Assembly: GCA_033032175.1 (NCBI GenBank)
Contig: CM065323.1
Coordinates: 14,694,001-14,758,000 of the forward strand
Length of the DNA: 64,000 nt
Direction of reading: 5' to 3'
From: Saturnia japonica
Lineage: Eukaryota > Arthropoda > Insecta > Lepidoptera > Saturniidae
The stretch's first letter is position 1. Every line of letters starts with the position of its first letter. Of the stretch, positions 10,869 through 19,393 are shown piece after piece. The notes beneath the pieces were generated by a model. The model was not told where the DNA came from. It saw nothing but the letters and a program-made list of their open reading frames with translations, and searched no databases. The translations under genes were made by a program, and so were the position numbers.

Positions 10869-11936
10869 TGAACCTTCATCCTGATGTAATATAGTATTAT
10901 GCCTGTTTTACAAATTTTACATTTAAAATTATATTTGCATGCATTGTCATGCTGTTTCAAACATGTCTTACACAAATGCTTAGAGTTCAAAAACTCAGTA
11001 CGCTCTTTTATAGGTGCTAGCTTAAACTTAGGACACATAAAAATAGGTTGTTGCATATTATTGCAAAACAAACATGAGGTCTGTTTCCCTGTACTTAACA
11101 AAATTGCTTAACTTAAATGCAGCAGGTTTATATTTATTTGTACTTTCATAGGAAGTACTTTTCTGTTGAGAACTATCCTCTAAAGCAATTGCTCTTCGCT
11201 CTAAAAAGGCTATAAATTCTCTCATTGTAGGTAAAGTATCAGGGTCATATCTATCAAGGTGATACGCCCTGCTAGTATACATATCAAGTTTTCTACTAAG
11301 AATAGATATTAAAAGCATATCCCAATTATCGGTTGGTTGCTGTAAATTTTTCAGTGCATATAACTGTTGTTGCACTTGTGAGATAAATGCTCGTATAGCT
11401 TCTGCTGTACCCTTTTGTATTATAGGCAGATCCAAAATTACTATAATATGATTACAAATATGCCTAGCCTTGTTATCATAGCGTTTTTTTTTTCAAAATT
11501 GTTCAGGCTTCATTATATGATTCACTAACTAATGGTAAATTTTCAATTACAGATAATGCTTCATTAGCTAAATATTTACGTAAATAAAATAATTTTTGAA
11601 CATTAGATAAAGACTTATTGTTATCAATGACAGCAGTAAATAAATCAATAAAGGGTTTAAATTTAGTAAAATCTTTTCCTTCAAAGGTTGAGATTTCAAT
11701 ATTAGATAATTTAGACGTAGCAATGTTACTATTCTCTAAGACCTCCGATTTTAACATCAAACCTTCTTATTTTTTATAGCCAATATATCTTTTGTATCTT
11801 TTGAATCTAATGCCAAATACTTAGATTCACTTCTTCATAATCTTTTAAAGTACTCACTAATTTGTCCTTTCTCGCCTCCAGCATGGCAAGTCTGGCTGTC
11901 ACCAGAGCCATGGGGTCCACCATAAACGTTTCTATA
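10800..11936 (-). pseudogene. gag: BEL/Pao Gag joined to integrase remnant
   Basis: Gag starts at about 11923 on the minus strand (MVDPMALVTARLAMLEARKD), stops early, and resumes with ISTFEGKDFTKFKPFIDLF and FYLRKYLANEALSVI (11760-11503). A frameshift leads to WDMLLISILSRKLD and FIAFLERRAIALE (11435-11058), then zinc-knuckle-like CLFCNNMQQPIFMC and CKTCLKQHDNACKYNFKCKIC (11101-10900). Just beyond the last cysteines the HNTILHQDE phrase typical of BEL nucleocapsid appears, then the sequence passes into integrase. It is a broken, internally deleted BEL copy. Confidence 0.75.
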
Positions 11937-12385
11937 TGTTATTGTACATTTTAAATTTCCACGTCTTAATTTAAGGCATGCCAGTTCTGCCATTTTGTAG
12001 CGGGTTTTCGAGCAGGTTAAGAATGGAACATACGTGAAACACGTTTAATTATACTAGCGAAAACGTATAGTTCTGTAGCCGCACACCAATACGCCGCAAA
12101 CACAATGAACACAATCTCGCGTTGATTAATATAATTTTCGTGAGCACTACATATACTTGAAATAATTACTTTTAATATAATATATGTACGATCACTGAAC
12201 TAAATAGCTGTAAGCACTAAAATTTGATATTTTGTTTGTTTTCCTTAAATGATAAAAAGTATTGATATATATTTGTCTTTTTGAATAGTGCCCCTTTAGA
12301 AATATTTTGACAAATAAAATTATTTTGATTCGTTTATTATATTAAGTCTATAAATCACCTGTACGCTGAGTTTTTCTAAAATAAT
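11937..12385. other. Leader of the BEL copy and AT-rich spacer, no gene
   Basis: Moderately GC-rich between about 11990 and 12120, then AT-rich. No frame, repeat or TIR was recognised. It separates the BEL gag from the Myb/SANT-like gene. Confidence 0.45.
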
Positions 12386-12986
12386 TTATTTTTGTGTCTC
12401 GCATGTAGGGAGAGGCGCATTCTGAACTTCATCAACAATGATATCTGTGTCTCTGGGTTCCTCAATACATGCAATTTGCCGCTTGCATGAAGATGCCGCT
12501 TCTACCTCAACAGCATCACTGTCGAGAACTTCTGTTATACCGGTGCAGCCTCGTCCCAATATGTTACACACTTGTTCCTTAAGTGGGTCGATTTTTATTG
12601 AACAGGGCCCTCCTCCGGGTTGTGTATTATTCGTTCGAAATGAATTGTAATAAAGTTTGCTCTCTGTTTTCATCTTTTCCCACAATTTCATAAGCGAATC
12701 TTTACTTCTAAAAACATTTACAACATGTTATTATTTTCAAAAGTTTACAGACGTAGCAAATAGATAAAATAAAGCTAGATTGTAATTCTATAGGTTCATA
12801 CCTGTATGTCGATCTGGAGGAATTATAAACGCCCGTTAAGTTAGTCCAAACATTGATTTTTGCTTCGTTTGTTGTTCCATCTGTACGCTTATTTAATATT
12901 GTATTTTTATGCGTGAACAAAAATTCTACTAGCTTATCTTTTTCTTCACTACTAAAATTTTGACCGCGCTTCCTCTTCTCAGCCAT
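12386..12986 (-). CDS. Myb/SANT-like DNA-binding protein, two exons, intact
   Basis: Minus strand. Exon 1 is 12986-12802 (start MAEKRKRGQNFSSEEKDKL); exon 2 is 12707-12386. The intron has a good GTATGA donor and TTTTTAG acceptor. Splicing joins a codon for Arg and gives one open frame of 168 residues. Residues about 8-75 match the Myb/SANT-like domain of the MSANTD3 type: EEKDKLVEFLFTHKNTI, TNEAKINVWTNLTGVYN and, across the splice, LMKLWEKMKTESKLYY. Such proteins bind DNA; they occur as host genes and as the second protein of PIF/Harbinger transposons. It is shorter than usual and lacks the charged C-terminal helix of the homologue at 48297-49591. No transposase lies next to it. A later start is preferred to an upstream in-frame ATG because MAEKRKR matches relatives. 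Confidence 0.65.
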
Positions 12987-13088
12987 TTTACTCAGTTTAA
13001 CTTTTAAAAATACCACGCAAGTCAACAAATACAACTCTCCAGTCTCCAATTTTCCGAATACAAAATTACAAACCAAGTTATATTATAA

Positions 13089-13903
13089 TAAGTAGGCTTG
13101 GGCGATATAAATCGTACATAGACACAATATGGTGTATGCAATGCGTAACTTACCCTATGAACAGCGCCTCATAAACCTTGGCCTTACCACACTAGAACAC
13201 CGTAGACAAAGGGGCAGGTTAATCGAAACTTATAAAATCCTCACTAATTATTACGATGTGCCCAGCCTTAAAGATATGTTTAAGTCAAATCAAAATAAAC
13301 ACCTACGAGGTCATCCCTTGAAACTTTGGGAATTCCCAGCAAAAAGAAACCCAATGAAGCATTTCTTGCCTAACAGAGTGGTCACAGCATGGAACAAACT
13401 TCCAGAAAAAGTTGTGATGGCTCCTACCATAACCTCCTTTAAGAGCAGATTGGACAAGGAAGATATCTCCAAGCTATTTGATACGCACGCATCAGCTAAT
13501 TAGCTGCTAGTGTGTCTTACCAAATAATAATATCTGATATCGGTACAAAACCCAATACCTAGATATCGAGTTCCGCACTAACTATTAGCGGTGGGCGATT
13601 AAAAGATATACTAATATTTCGATGATGAGTGATCAACCATAATCACCATCGTGATATAAAAAGAACATAGGACTCAGTTCTTTGAATATCACTAAAGTAC
13701 GCAATGAAACATAAATATTTATGTAAATCAAAACGTTAAAAAATCCTAATATCTCTGAACACCTTTTCAATCATTAAGTTACGTCGAATCAACCCAAATC
13801 TATGATATTCAAATATATAGATACAGTATTGAATATCTAAAAACAATACATAGGTACGATATGTTATCATATAAAAGTGATATTACCCATGCCTATAATA
13901 AAC
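13089..13903. mobile_element. Candidate hAT-like element with short TIRs enclosing a LINE tail
   Basis: The left end reads TAGGCTTGGGCGAT near 13094. The right end, reverse-complemented, reads TAGGCATGGGTAAT near 13887-13900, giving imperfect inverted ends. Adjacent 8-mers TAATAAGT (left) and TAATAAAC (right) agree at six of eight bases, suggestive of an 8-bp duplication. There is no transposase inside. A second GGGCGAT occurs at 13592. Support is moderate at best. Confidence 0.35.
13129..13503 (+). pseudogene. C-terminal fragment of a LINE reverse transcriptase (CR1/L2 type)
   Basis: The frame encodes YEQRLINLGLTTLEHRRQRG and LIETYKILTNYYDV, the well-known C-terminal phrase after the polymerase in CR1/L2-like LINEs. 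It ends with AWNKLPEKVVMAPTITSFKS and a stop at 13503. No polymerase motifs remain, so this is a 5'-truncated fragment. It belongs to a LINE lineage different from the copies at 4.5-8.7 kb and 36-42.7 kb, judging by sequence. Confidence 0.75.
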
Positions 13904-14212
13904 AAAAGAATATTCGGTCGTCCTGTCAGATAGCTGTCAATGTCATTTGACATATGTGTCGATTAGAATCAAAAATGGTCAACTCCAAAAAAATGTTTTT
14001 TTATTGCATGCACGCCATTTTTATCTTCATTCATCCAGGTATCAGGTAACAGTTTCAAAATCTGTCAAATCTTTGGATTTGCCAATAAGAGCAAATTCAG
14101 TTGAAAAATACGAGTTAGAAACAAAAAGAGTTAACTCCTTCAAACATTAGAAACAAAATCAGCCAAATCCGCTCTAGCCAATCGGGAGTCAGAGTTTCTA
14201 TAGTGTGCTGGC
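13904..14212. other. AT-rich spacer, no gene
   Basis: Nothing recognisable. The phrase CTGTCAATGTCATTT (about 13934-13948) also occurs at about 4310-4324 near the start of LINE copy 1; its meaning is unclear. Confidence 0.4.
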
Positions 14213-14253
14213 TGTTGAATAACAATGCGCATCTCCTTTATTATAAAATCTAT
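14213..14253 (+). mobile_element. 5' LTR of copia element 1, left piece
   Basis: The stretch begins TGTTGAATAACAATGCGC. The copia leader resumes after the inserted element at 19205 and ends CTCCTCAACA at 19302. The two pieces together make a roughly 139-bp LTR with TGTTGA/TCAACA ends, directly followed by a tRNA primer site. The split point carries the CTAT duplication of the inserted element (14250-14253 and 19201-19204). Confidence 0.65.
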
Positions 14254-14744
14254 TGTTATATTATTTATCTGGAAGATAATCTTATTTATCTTATTTAATA
14301 TCTACTTTATATTATTCATCATAAGTTCATTTGATTTACCTTATTATTGTTTTGGTGTACCTATTCTTTTATTTCCAGGATACCAATTAATGATAGGTTT
14401 ATGTATTGATGCGTTTAGATAATTTATAACTTGATAATTTTGGTTTAATAACAGCTTTGTTAATATTTTAGGTTCGTATTGTTTACATTGCAATATTATG
14501 ACAATCTCTGTCATTGATAATTCTTTGATAGTAATAGAGCATGCGCAGTTAGGAGTTTCTCAGGTATAGACAAATATTCTATCCAGGTTCTAGTTTAGCA
14601 AAATAAATCTATGATTAGATTTATTTTGAATTTTTAAAATAAGAAAAGTCTAGTAAGATGAAATTTTGAATTCAAACGGAAATAGAAAATTAGAACAGAG
14701 AGTATGACAGATTTTTCATGATCGATCTGATCATGTGATTCATT

Positions 14745-15128
14745 GTACGGCAGACCTTTGAATCGTAGTAACGTTTATATAATAATTATCAAGAGTTTTG
14801 ATAAAACCAAAGAATGGTACGGCAGACCTTTGAATCGTAGTAACGTTTATATAATAATTATCAAGAGTTTTGATAAAACCAAAGAATTGTACGGCAGACC
14901 TTTGAATCGTAGTAACGTTTATATAATAATTATCAAGAGTTTTGATAAAACCAAAGAATGGTACGGCAGACCTTTGAATCGTAGTAACGTTTATATAATA
15001 ATTATCAAGAGTTTTGATAAAACCAAAGAATTGTACGGCAGACCTTTGAATCGTAGTAACGTTTATATAATAATTATCAAGAGTTTTGATAAAACCAAAG
15101 AATTGTATTGCAGACCTTTGAATAGTTG
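14745..15128 (+). repeat. 72-bp tandem array in the 5' LTR (5 units plus partial)
   Basis: Units start with GTACGGCAGACC at 14745, 14817, 14889, 14961 and 15033, with a diverged partial unit (GTATTGCAGACC) at 15105. The units are near-identical; the last codon position alternates between TGG and TTG. The frame stays open through the array only because 72 is divisible by three. Confidence 0.95.
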
Positions 15129-15244
15129 ACGTTTATAATTTAAATATCTACAGTTTGATAAAATAACTATTTTATGGGTGAAGTACCCTATTGAAGAAGA
15201 CAATAATATTCCAGGAACTTATTACTGGATTAATATATAAATTA

Positions 15245-15248
<4 letters not shown>

Positions 15249-15289
<41 letters not shown>
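15249..15289. repeat. (TA)n microsatellite inside the 5' LTR
   Basis: About 20 TA repeats. The corresponding point in the 3' LTR (about 18797-18808) has only a few, so the run has changed length since insertion. Confidence 0.9.
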
Positions 15290-15292
<3 letters not shown>

Positions 15293-15681
15293 TCGTCATA
15301 TCGAGAGGTGAACGGATTCCGACGTTCCACTTGATGCAGCGACGTCTTCACTTGGACTGAGCTTGTTCATACGGCTCACACCACGTTGTCCGCTGAGGGC
15401 GAGCCTCGTGATTCAACCTTGTTTGGCCTACCTACTCAACACGGAGAGATCCTAGGCAAGGATCTCTACGCTGAGCTGTCGGAGCAAGAAGAACGTCTCG
15501 GTTATGGACATTAAAATTGTGTACAAAATAATTTGTAAAACCCATATTATCTGAAAATTGTAAGGTATGCTGGAAAATTATACATAACTATCCTAAATTA
15601 TAAAACTTTCATTCATTTTACCTACGTTTAGATTATTCTCTATCTCTCTTCTTACCTAAATTAAATTATAATCATAATATT

Positions 15682-15693
15682 TGGCGCCCAATG
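15682..15693 (+). promoter_or_regulatory. Primer-binding site (TGGCGCCCAATG)
   Basis: It lies two bases after the 5' LTR. The TGG start pairs with the CCA end of a tRNA, and the TGGCGCC core is common among Ty3/gypsy and retroviral primer sites. I do not assign the exact tRNA. Confidence 0.75.
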
Positions 15694-15969
15694 AAAAATA
15701 ACGCCTATAATTCCCTCAAAATTCTGAAACGATCACACTCGTGATAGTAAATTTTTTGAAAAATATTTTGGACATATAATATTTTATATATATATATATA
15801 TAAATTCTTCACATCATTCATTGACAGTATTTATTTAAATACTTCTATTTAGTATAACTAATATAACATTTTCAATTAATTATCAAATAAATTTGATTTG
15901 ATAATTAAATTTCATTAAGATAATATTTTTAACATATTATTTTTATGATTACTAGAGCTATGGGAAACC

Positions 15970-16751
15970 ATGGTGGACGACATTCCCCTTAAGTTATTAT
16001 GTGTGGATGAGGAGGTGAGTGAGAATAATATTTCTATAAAAGATGATGGTCAAGGATTCGTTAATAGGAAAGATTTTACAGGAATTTCTGATCCAAGTTG
16101 TTTAGTCAGAGACATCAATTATTTAAAAGAGGTTAAGAAAATTTGTTACGATGGTAAATCTTGTCCAAGGACATTTTTAATCAAAACTAATGAATTTTGT
16201 AAGTCAAGGAATTGGAATGAAAATAATTTAATAAATTTAGGTTTCGAAATATTTAAAGATGACTGTTTACATTGGTTCAGATATCAAAAAATGAAAAGGA
16301 AATATTAGAGATTATATTAAGAAATATTAGACCATGTTACTCAACATTTGTTGCAATTAAAGAAATTTATGATATCGATACCTTAATACTAACTTGCCAA
16401 AATTACGAAAATTTATTGGATAAAGATAAGAATTTTAATGAACCTAAGGTGGATTCTAATCCAGCAGTGGAAGAATTTAATTTTAAAAGTTCTAAATATA
16501 AAATAAATGAATCTTCAAACAATAATTCATTTAAAAAAAAATTTAATCAAAATAGAGCAGTCAACAGTATGTTTGTCAATAATAAATATGGAAATGTTGA
16601 CTATTGTCCTAGATGTAGATGTAATGGTCATACTTTAAGAAGCTGTAAAGCACCAAAAATAATAATTTGTTTTAAATGTGGTATGAAAAATTTTAAAACA
16701 ACAGATTGTCCTAGGTGTAATAATAAAGGTTCTACTTCAAAAAACGAATAA
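15970..16751 (+). pseudogene. gag: Gag of the TR-GAG-like element, frameshifted
   Basis: The first frame starts at 15970 (MVDDIPLKLLCVDEEV). It includes TFLIKTNEFCKSRNWNENN and DDCLHWFRYQK, a Ty3/gypsy capsid pattern with the conserved Trp near the C-terminal capsid domain. It stops at 16308. A second frame (16272-16751) continues with EILRNIRPCYSTFV, the end of the capsid, then YCPRCRCNGHTLRSC and ICFKCGMKNFKTTDCPRC, two modified zinc knuckles. The frames overlap, and the text between WFR and EIL is shorter than in relatives, so a small deletion and frameshift are likely. Gag would form particles that borrow RT from another element. Confidence 0.7.
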
Positions 16752-16799
16752 GCGACTTGGATAAGGTTAAAAATAGATAAGATTGGAATAATTAGATAC

Positions 16800-17224
16800 A
16801 ACAAGTCAAAATTTTTTTTAAATGTTATAAATTAAATAAATTATTTTATGACTATGAGAAAGACAACAATAGACCATTTATCAATATATCGATTAATAAC
16901 GTATACTTTTCTGGTCTATTGGATTCTGGTAGTTCAATAACTGTTTTAGGTAATGAATCTTATTTAGAAATGTTAAAGTTAGGATTTTCTTTATTCAAGT
17001 CGGATTCGATTACTGTATCTACGGCAAATAATCAAAGTTGTAAATCTATAGGGTACTTCGATTTACCAATAGGTTTTAATAATGAATTACAATTAATTAG
17101 AGCTTATGTATTTCCAGAAATTCAACCTTCGTTGATTTTAGGTATTGATTTTTGGAAAAAATTTAATTTACTTCCAAAAATAATTACAAATAATTTATGT
17201 AAAAATATTTTATTTTATTTATAG
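16800..17224 (+). CDS. Retropepsin of the TR-GAG-like element
   Basis: An open frame without its own clear ATG, probably expressed as a gag-protease fusion by frameshift. It carries FSGLLDSGSSITVLGNESYL (active site DSGS) near 16908-16965. LILGIDFWKKFNLLPK, the second conserved retropepsin block with its I-L-G motif, lies near 17136-17185. It stops at 17224 with no RT after it. Length and spacing fit a single-domain protease that forms a homodimer. This is the only enzyme in the element. Confidence 0.75.
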
Positions 17225-17874
17225 TATATTATATAATATTAATTATATGTACTATTATCTTTATTATATTTCTTGGTTGTTGTCCAAGATATTTACAGCA
17301 TTTTAAAGGCTGAGATTATTTTCGGCATTTGTGCCGGTATTATTATGCAGCGTCTAAAGCTGTTACTTATGCAGCGGTTATGCTGTTACTTATGCAGCGT
17401 TTATGCTGATTTAAGGCAGAAATTATTACTGATATTGAGTGAGGTGGAATTATATTTATATATTGGGGTTTATTCGACTAAATATTAGTCTTATATATAA
17501 TGGAGCGGCTGTCTACTCCTTAAATAAGCCATAGGACAAAATTAATATTTATTTATTACAGAGCGGGTGATGACTCTTCATAACAAAAGCCAACATTCGA
17601 GTGGTAGGCAAGCTCGTAAAATATACCATTCTGCCTTAATGATGAGCAACTTCTGGAGTGGGAGCCATTGACTGTGAGCCCCAACCCCTACGGTGTGCCT
17701 GGTGATGACATGTTTGAGGTATGTATGGAACTTTGTTAGGATTTGATAGGGTGAGGTATGTTTGCTGGTATGTTAAAGATGTATGTAATTGTGAAGCTAG
17801 CTCTCTATATTATAAAGTATATATTATCAAAATTTTTCCTTCAATTGAAAAATTTTACGGGGTCAAAGGGGAAA
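17225..17874 (+). other. Noncoding 3' internal region with polypurine tract
   Basis: No gene. The motif ATGCAGCG recurs three times within 17345-17400. The end reads ACGGGGTCAAAGGGGAAA, a polypurine tract directly before the 3' LTR. Confidence 0.6.
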
Positions 17875-19200
17875 TGTTATATTATTTATCTGGAAGTTAA
17901 TCTTATTTATCTTATTTAATATCTACTTTATATTATTCATCATAAGTTCATTTGATTTACCTTATTATTGTTTTCGTGTACCTATTCTTTTATTTCCAGG
18001 ATACCAATTAATGATAGGTTTATGTATTGATGCGTTTAGATAATTTATAACTTGATAATTTTGGTTTAATAACAGCTTTGTTAATATTTTAGGTTCGTAT
18101 TGTTTACATTGCAATATTATGACAATCTCTGTCATTGATAATTCTTTGATAGTAATAGAGCATGCGCAGTTAGGAGTTTCTCAGGTATAGACAAATATTC
18201 TATCCCGGTTCTAGTTTAGCAAAATAAATCTATGATTAGATTTATTTTGAATTTTTAAAATAAGAAAAGTCTAGTAAGATGAAATTTTGAATTCAAACGG
18301 AAATAGAAAATTAGAACAGAGAGTATGACAGATTTTTCATGATCGATCTGATCATGTGATTCATTGTACGGCAGACCTTTGAATCGTAGTAACGTTTATA
18401 TAATAATTATCAAGAGTTTTGATAAAACCAAAGAATGGTACGGCAGACCTTTGAATCGTAGTAACGTTTATATAATAATTATCAAGAGTTTTGATAAAAC
18501 CAAAGAATTGTACGGCAGACCTTTGAATCGTAGTAACGTTTATATAATAATTATCAAGAGTTTTGATAAAACCAAAGAATGGTACGGCAGACCTTTGAAT
18601 CGTAGTAACGTTTATATAATAATTATCAAGAGTTTTGATAAAACCAAAGAATTGTATTGCAGACCTTTGAATAGTTGATACGTTTATAATTTAAATATCT
18701 ACAGTTTGATAAAATAACTATTTTATGGGTGAAGTACCCTATTGAAGAAAACAATAATATTCCGGGAACTTATACCTGGATTAATATATAAAATCTGATA
18801 TATATATTTTTGTTTCGCCATATCGAGAGCTGAACGGATTCCGACGTTCCACTTGATGCAGCAACGTCTTCACTTGGACTGAGCTTGTTCATACGGCTCA
18901 CACCACGTTGTCCGCTGAGGGCGAGCCTCGTGATTCAACCTTGTTTGGCCTACCTACTCAACACGGAGAGATCCTAGGCAAGGATCTCTACGCTGAGCTG
19001 TCGGAGCAAGAAGAACGTCTCGGTTATGGACATTAAAATTGTGTACTAATAATTTGTAAAACCCATATTATCTGAAAATTGTAAGGTATGCTGGAAAATT
19101 ATACATAACTATCCTAAATTATAAAACTTTCATTCATTTTACCTACGTTTAGATTATTCTCTATCTCTCTTCTTACCTAAATTAATTTATAAATATAATA
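17875..19200 (+). repeat. 3' LTR of the TR-GAG-like element
   Basis: 1326 bp, the direct repeat of 14254-15679. Differences seen by eye include one fewer 72-bp unit, a shorter TA run and scattered single substitutions. Confidence 0.85.
18366..18677 (+). repeat. 72-bp tandem array in the 3' LTR (4 units plus partial)
   Basis: Units start at 18366, 18438, 18510 and 18582, with the same diverged partial unit at 18654. The TGG/TTG order is W-L-W-L, against W-L-W-L-L in the 5' LTR, so the copy lost or gained is at the distal end. Confidence 0.95.
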
Positions 19201-19204
19201 CTAT

Positions 19205-19302
19205 GTATATTGAGTTGCTAAGATACAAACATTAAGAAAAGAATATGTTATAAAAGAAAAGTGGTATATTTAAAAATCGCACCGTAATCCTCCTCCTCAA
19301 CA
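19205..19302 (+). mobile_element. 5' LTR of copia element 1, right piece
   Basis: This continues the LTR begun at 14213-14253 and ends TCAACA, the inverted match to the TGTTGA start. One base later the primer-binding site begins. Confidence 0.6.
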
Positions 19303-19303
19303 G

Positions 19304-19315
19304 TGGTAGCAGAGC
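19304..19315 (+). promoter_or_regulatory. Copia 1 primer-binding site, initiator-Met tRNA 3' end
   Basis: TGGTAGCAGAGC is the exact complement expected for the CCA end and acceptor stem of metazoan initiator tRNA-Met (whose 5' end is AGCAGAG). This is the usual Ty1/copia priming mode. Confidence 0.75.
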
Positions 19316-19393
19316 GTCGTTTTATTATTATATTCGGTTATATTAATCTTATTATATTGATGTATTGTTAGGCTATGTGCAGAAGAATAAAAT

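Larger units (their letters stand above)
14254..15679 (+). repeat. 5' LTR of the TR-GAG-like element
   Basis: 1426 bp. It holds a five-copy 72-bp tandem array (14745-15104 plus a partial copy), a TA dinucleotide run (about 15249-15289) and a GC-richer block (about 15300-15510) unlike the AT-rich rest. It ends CATAATA just before the primer site at 15682. Confidence 0.85.
14254..19200 (+). mobile_element. TR-GAG-like LTR retrotransposon (gag-protease only)
   Basis: Two long direct repeats, 14254-15679 and 17875-19200, both start TGTTATATTATTTATCTGG and flank an internal region of about 2.2 kb. The outer flanks show the duplication CTAT (14250-14253 and 19201-19204). A primer site TGGCGCCCAATG (15682) and a polypurine tract AAAGGGGAAA (about 17865-17874) sit where expected. 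The inside encodes only gag and a retropepsin; no reverse transcriptase, RNase H or integrase motif is present, and there is no room for them. The element is therefore non-autonomous. The LTRs differ mainly by repeat copy number and a few substitutions, so the insertion is fairly young. Confidence 0.85.

Noticed and set aside
14743..15129. Open frames of 128 and 104 residues over the 72-bp arrays as repeat proteins
   Set aside because: The repeats lie inside LTRs and stay open only because 72 is a multiple of three; there is no codon evidence or separate gene context.
14745..18677. CRISPR-like array
   Set aside because: The repeats are directly adjacent, with no unique spacers, in a eukaryotic LTR.
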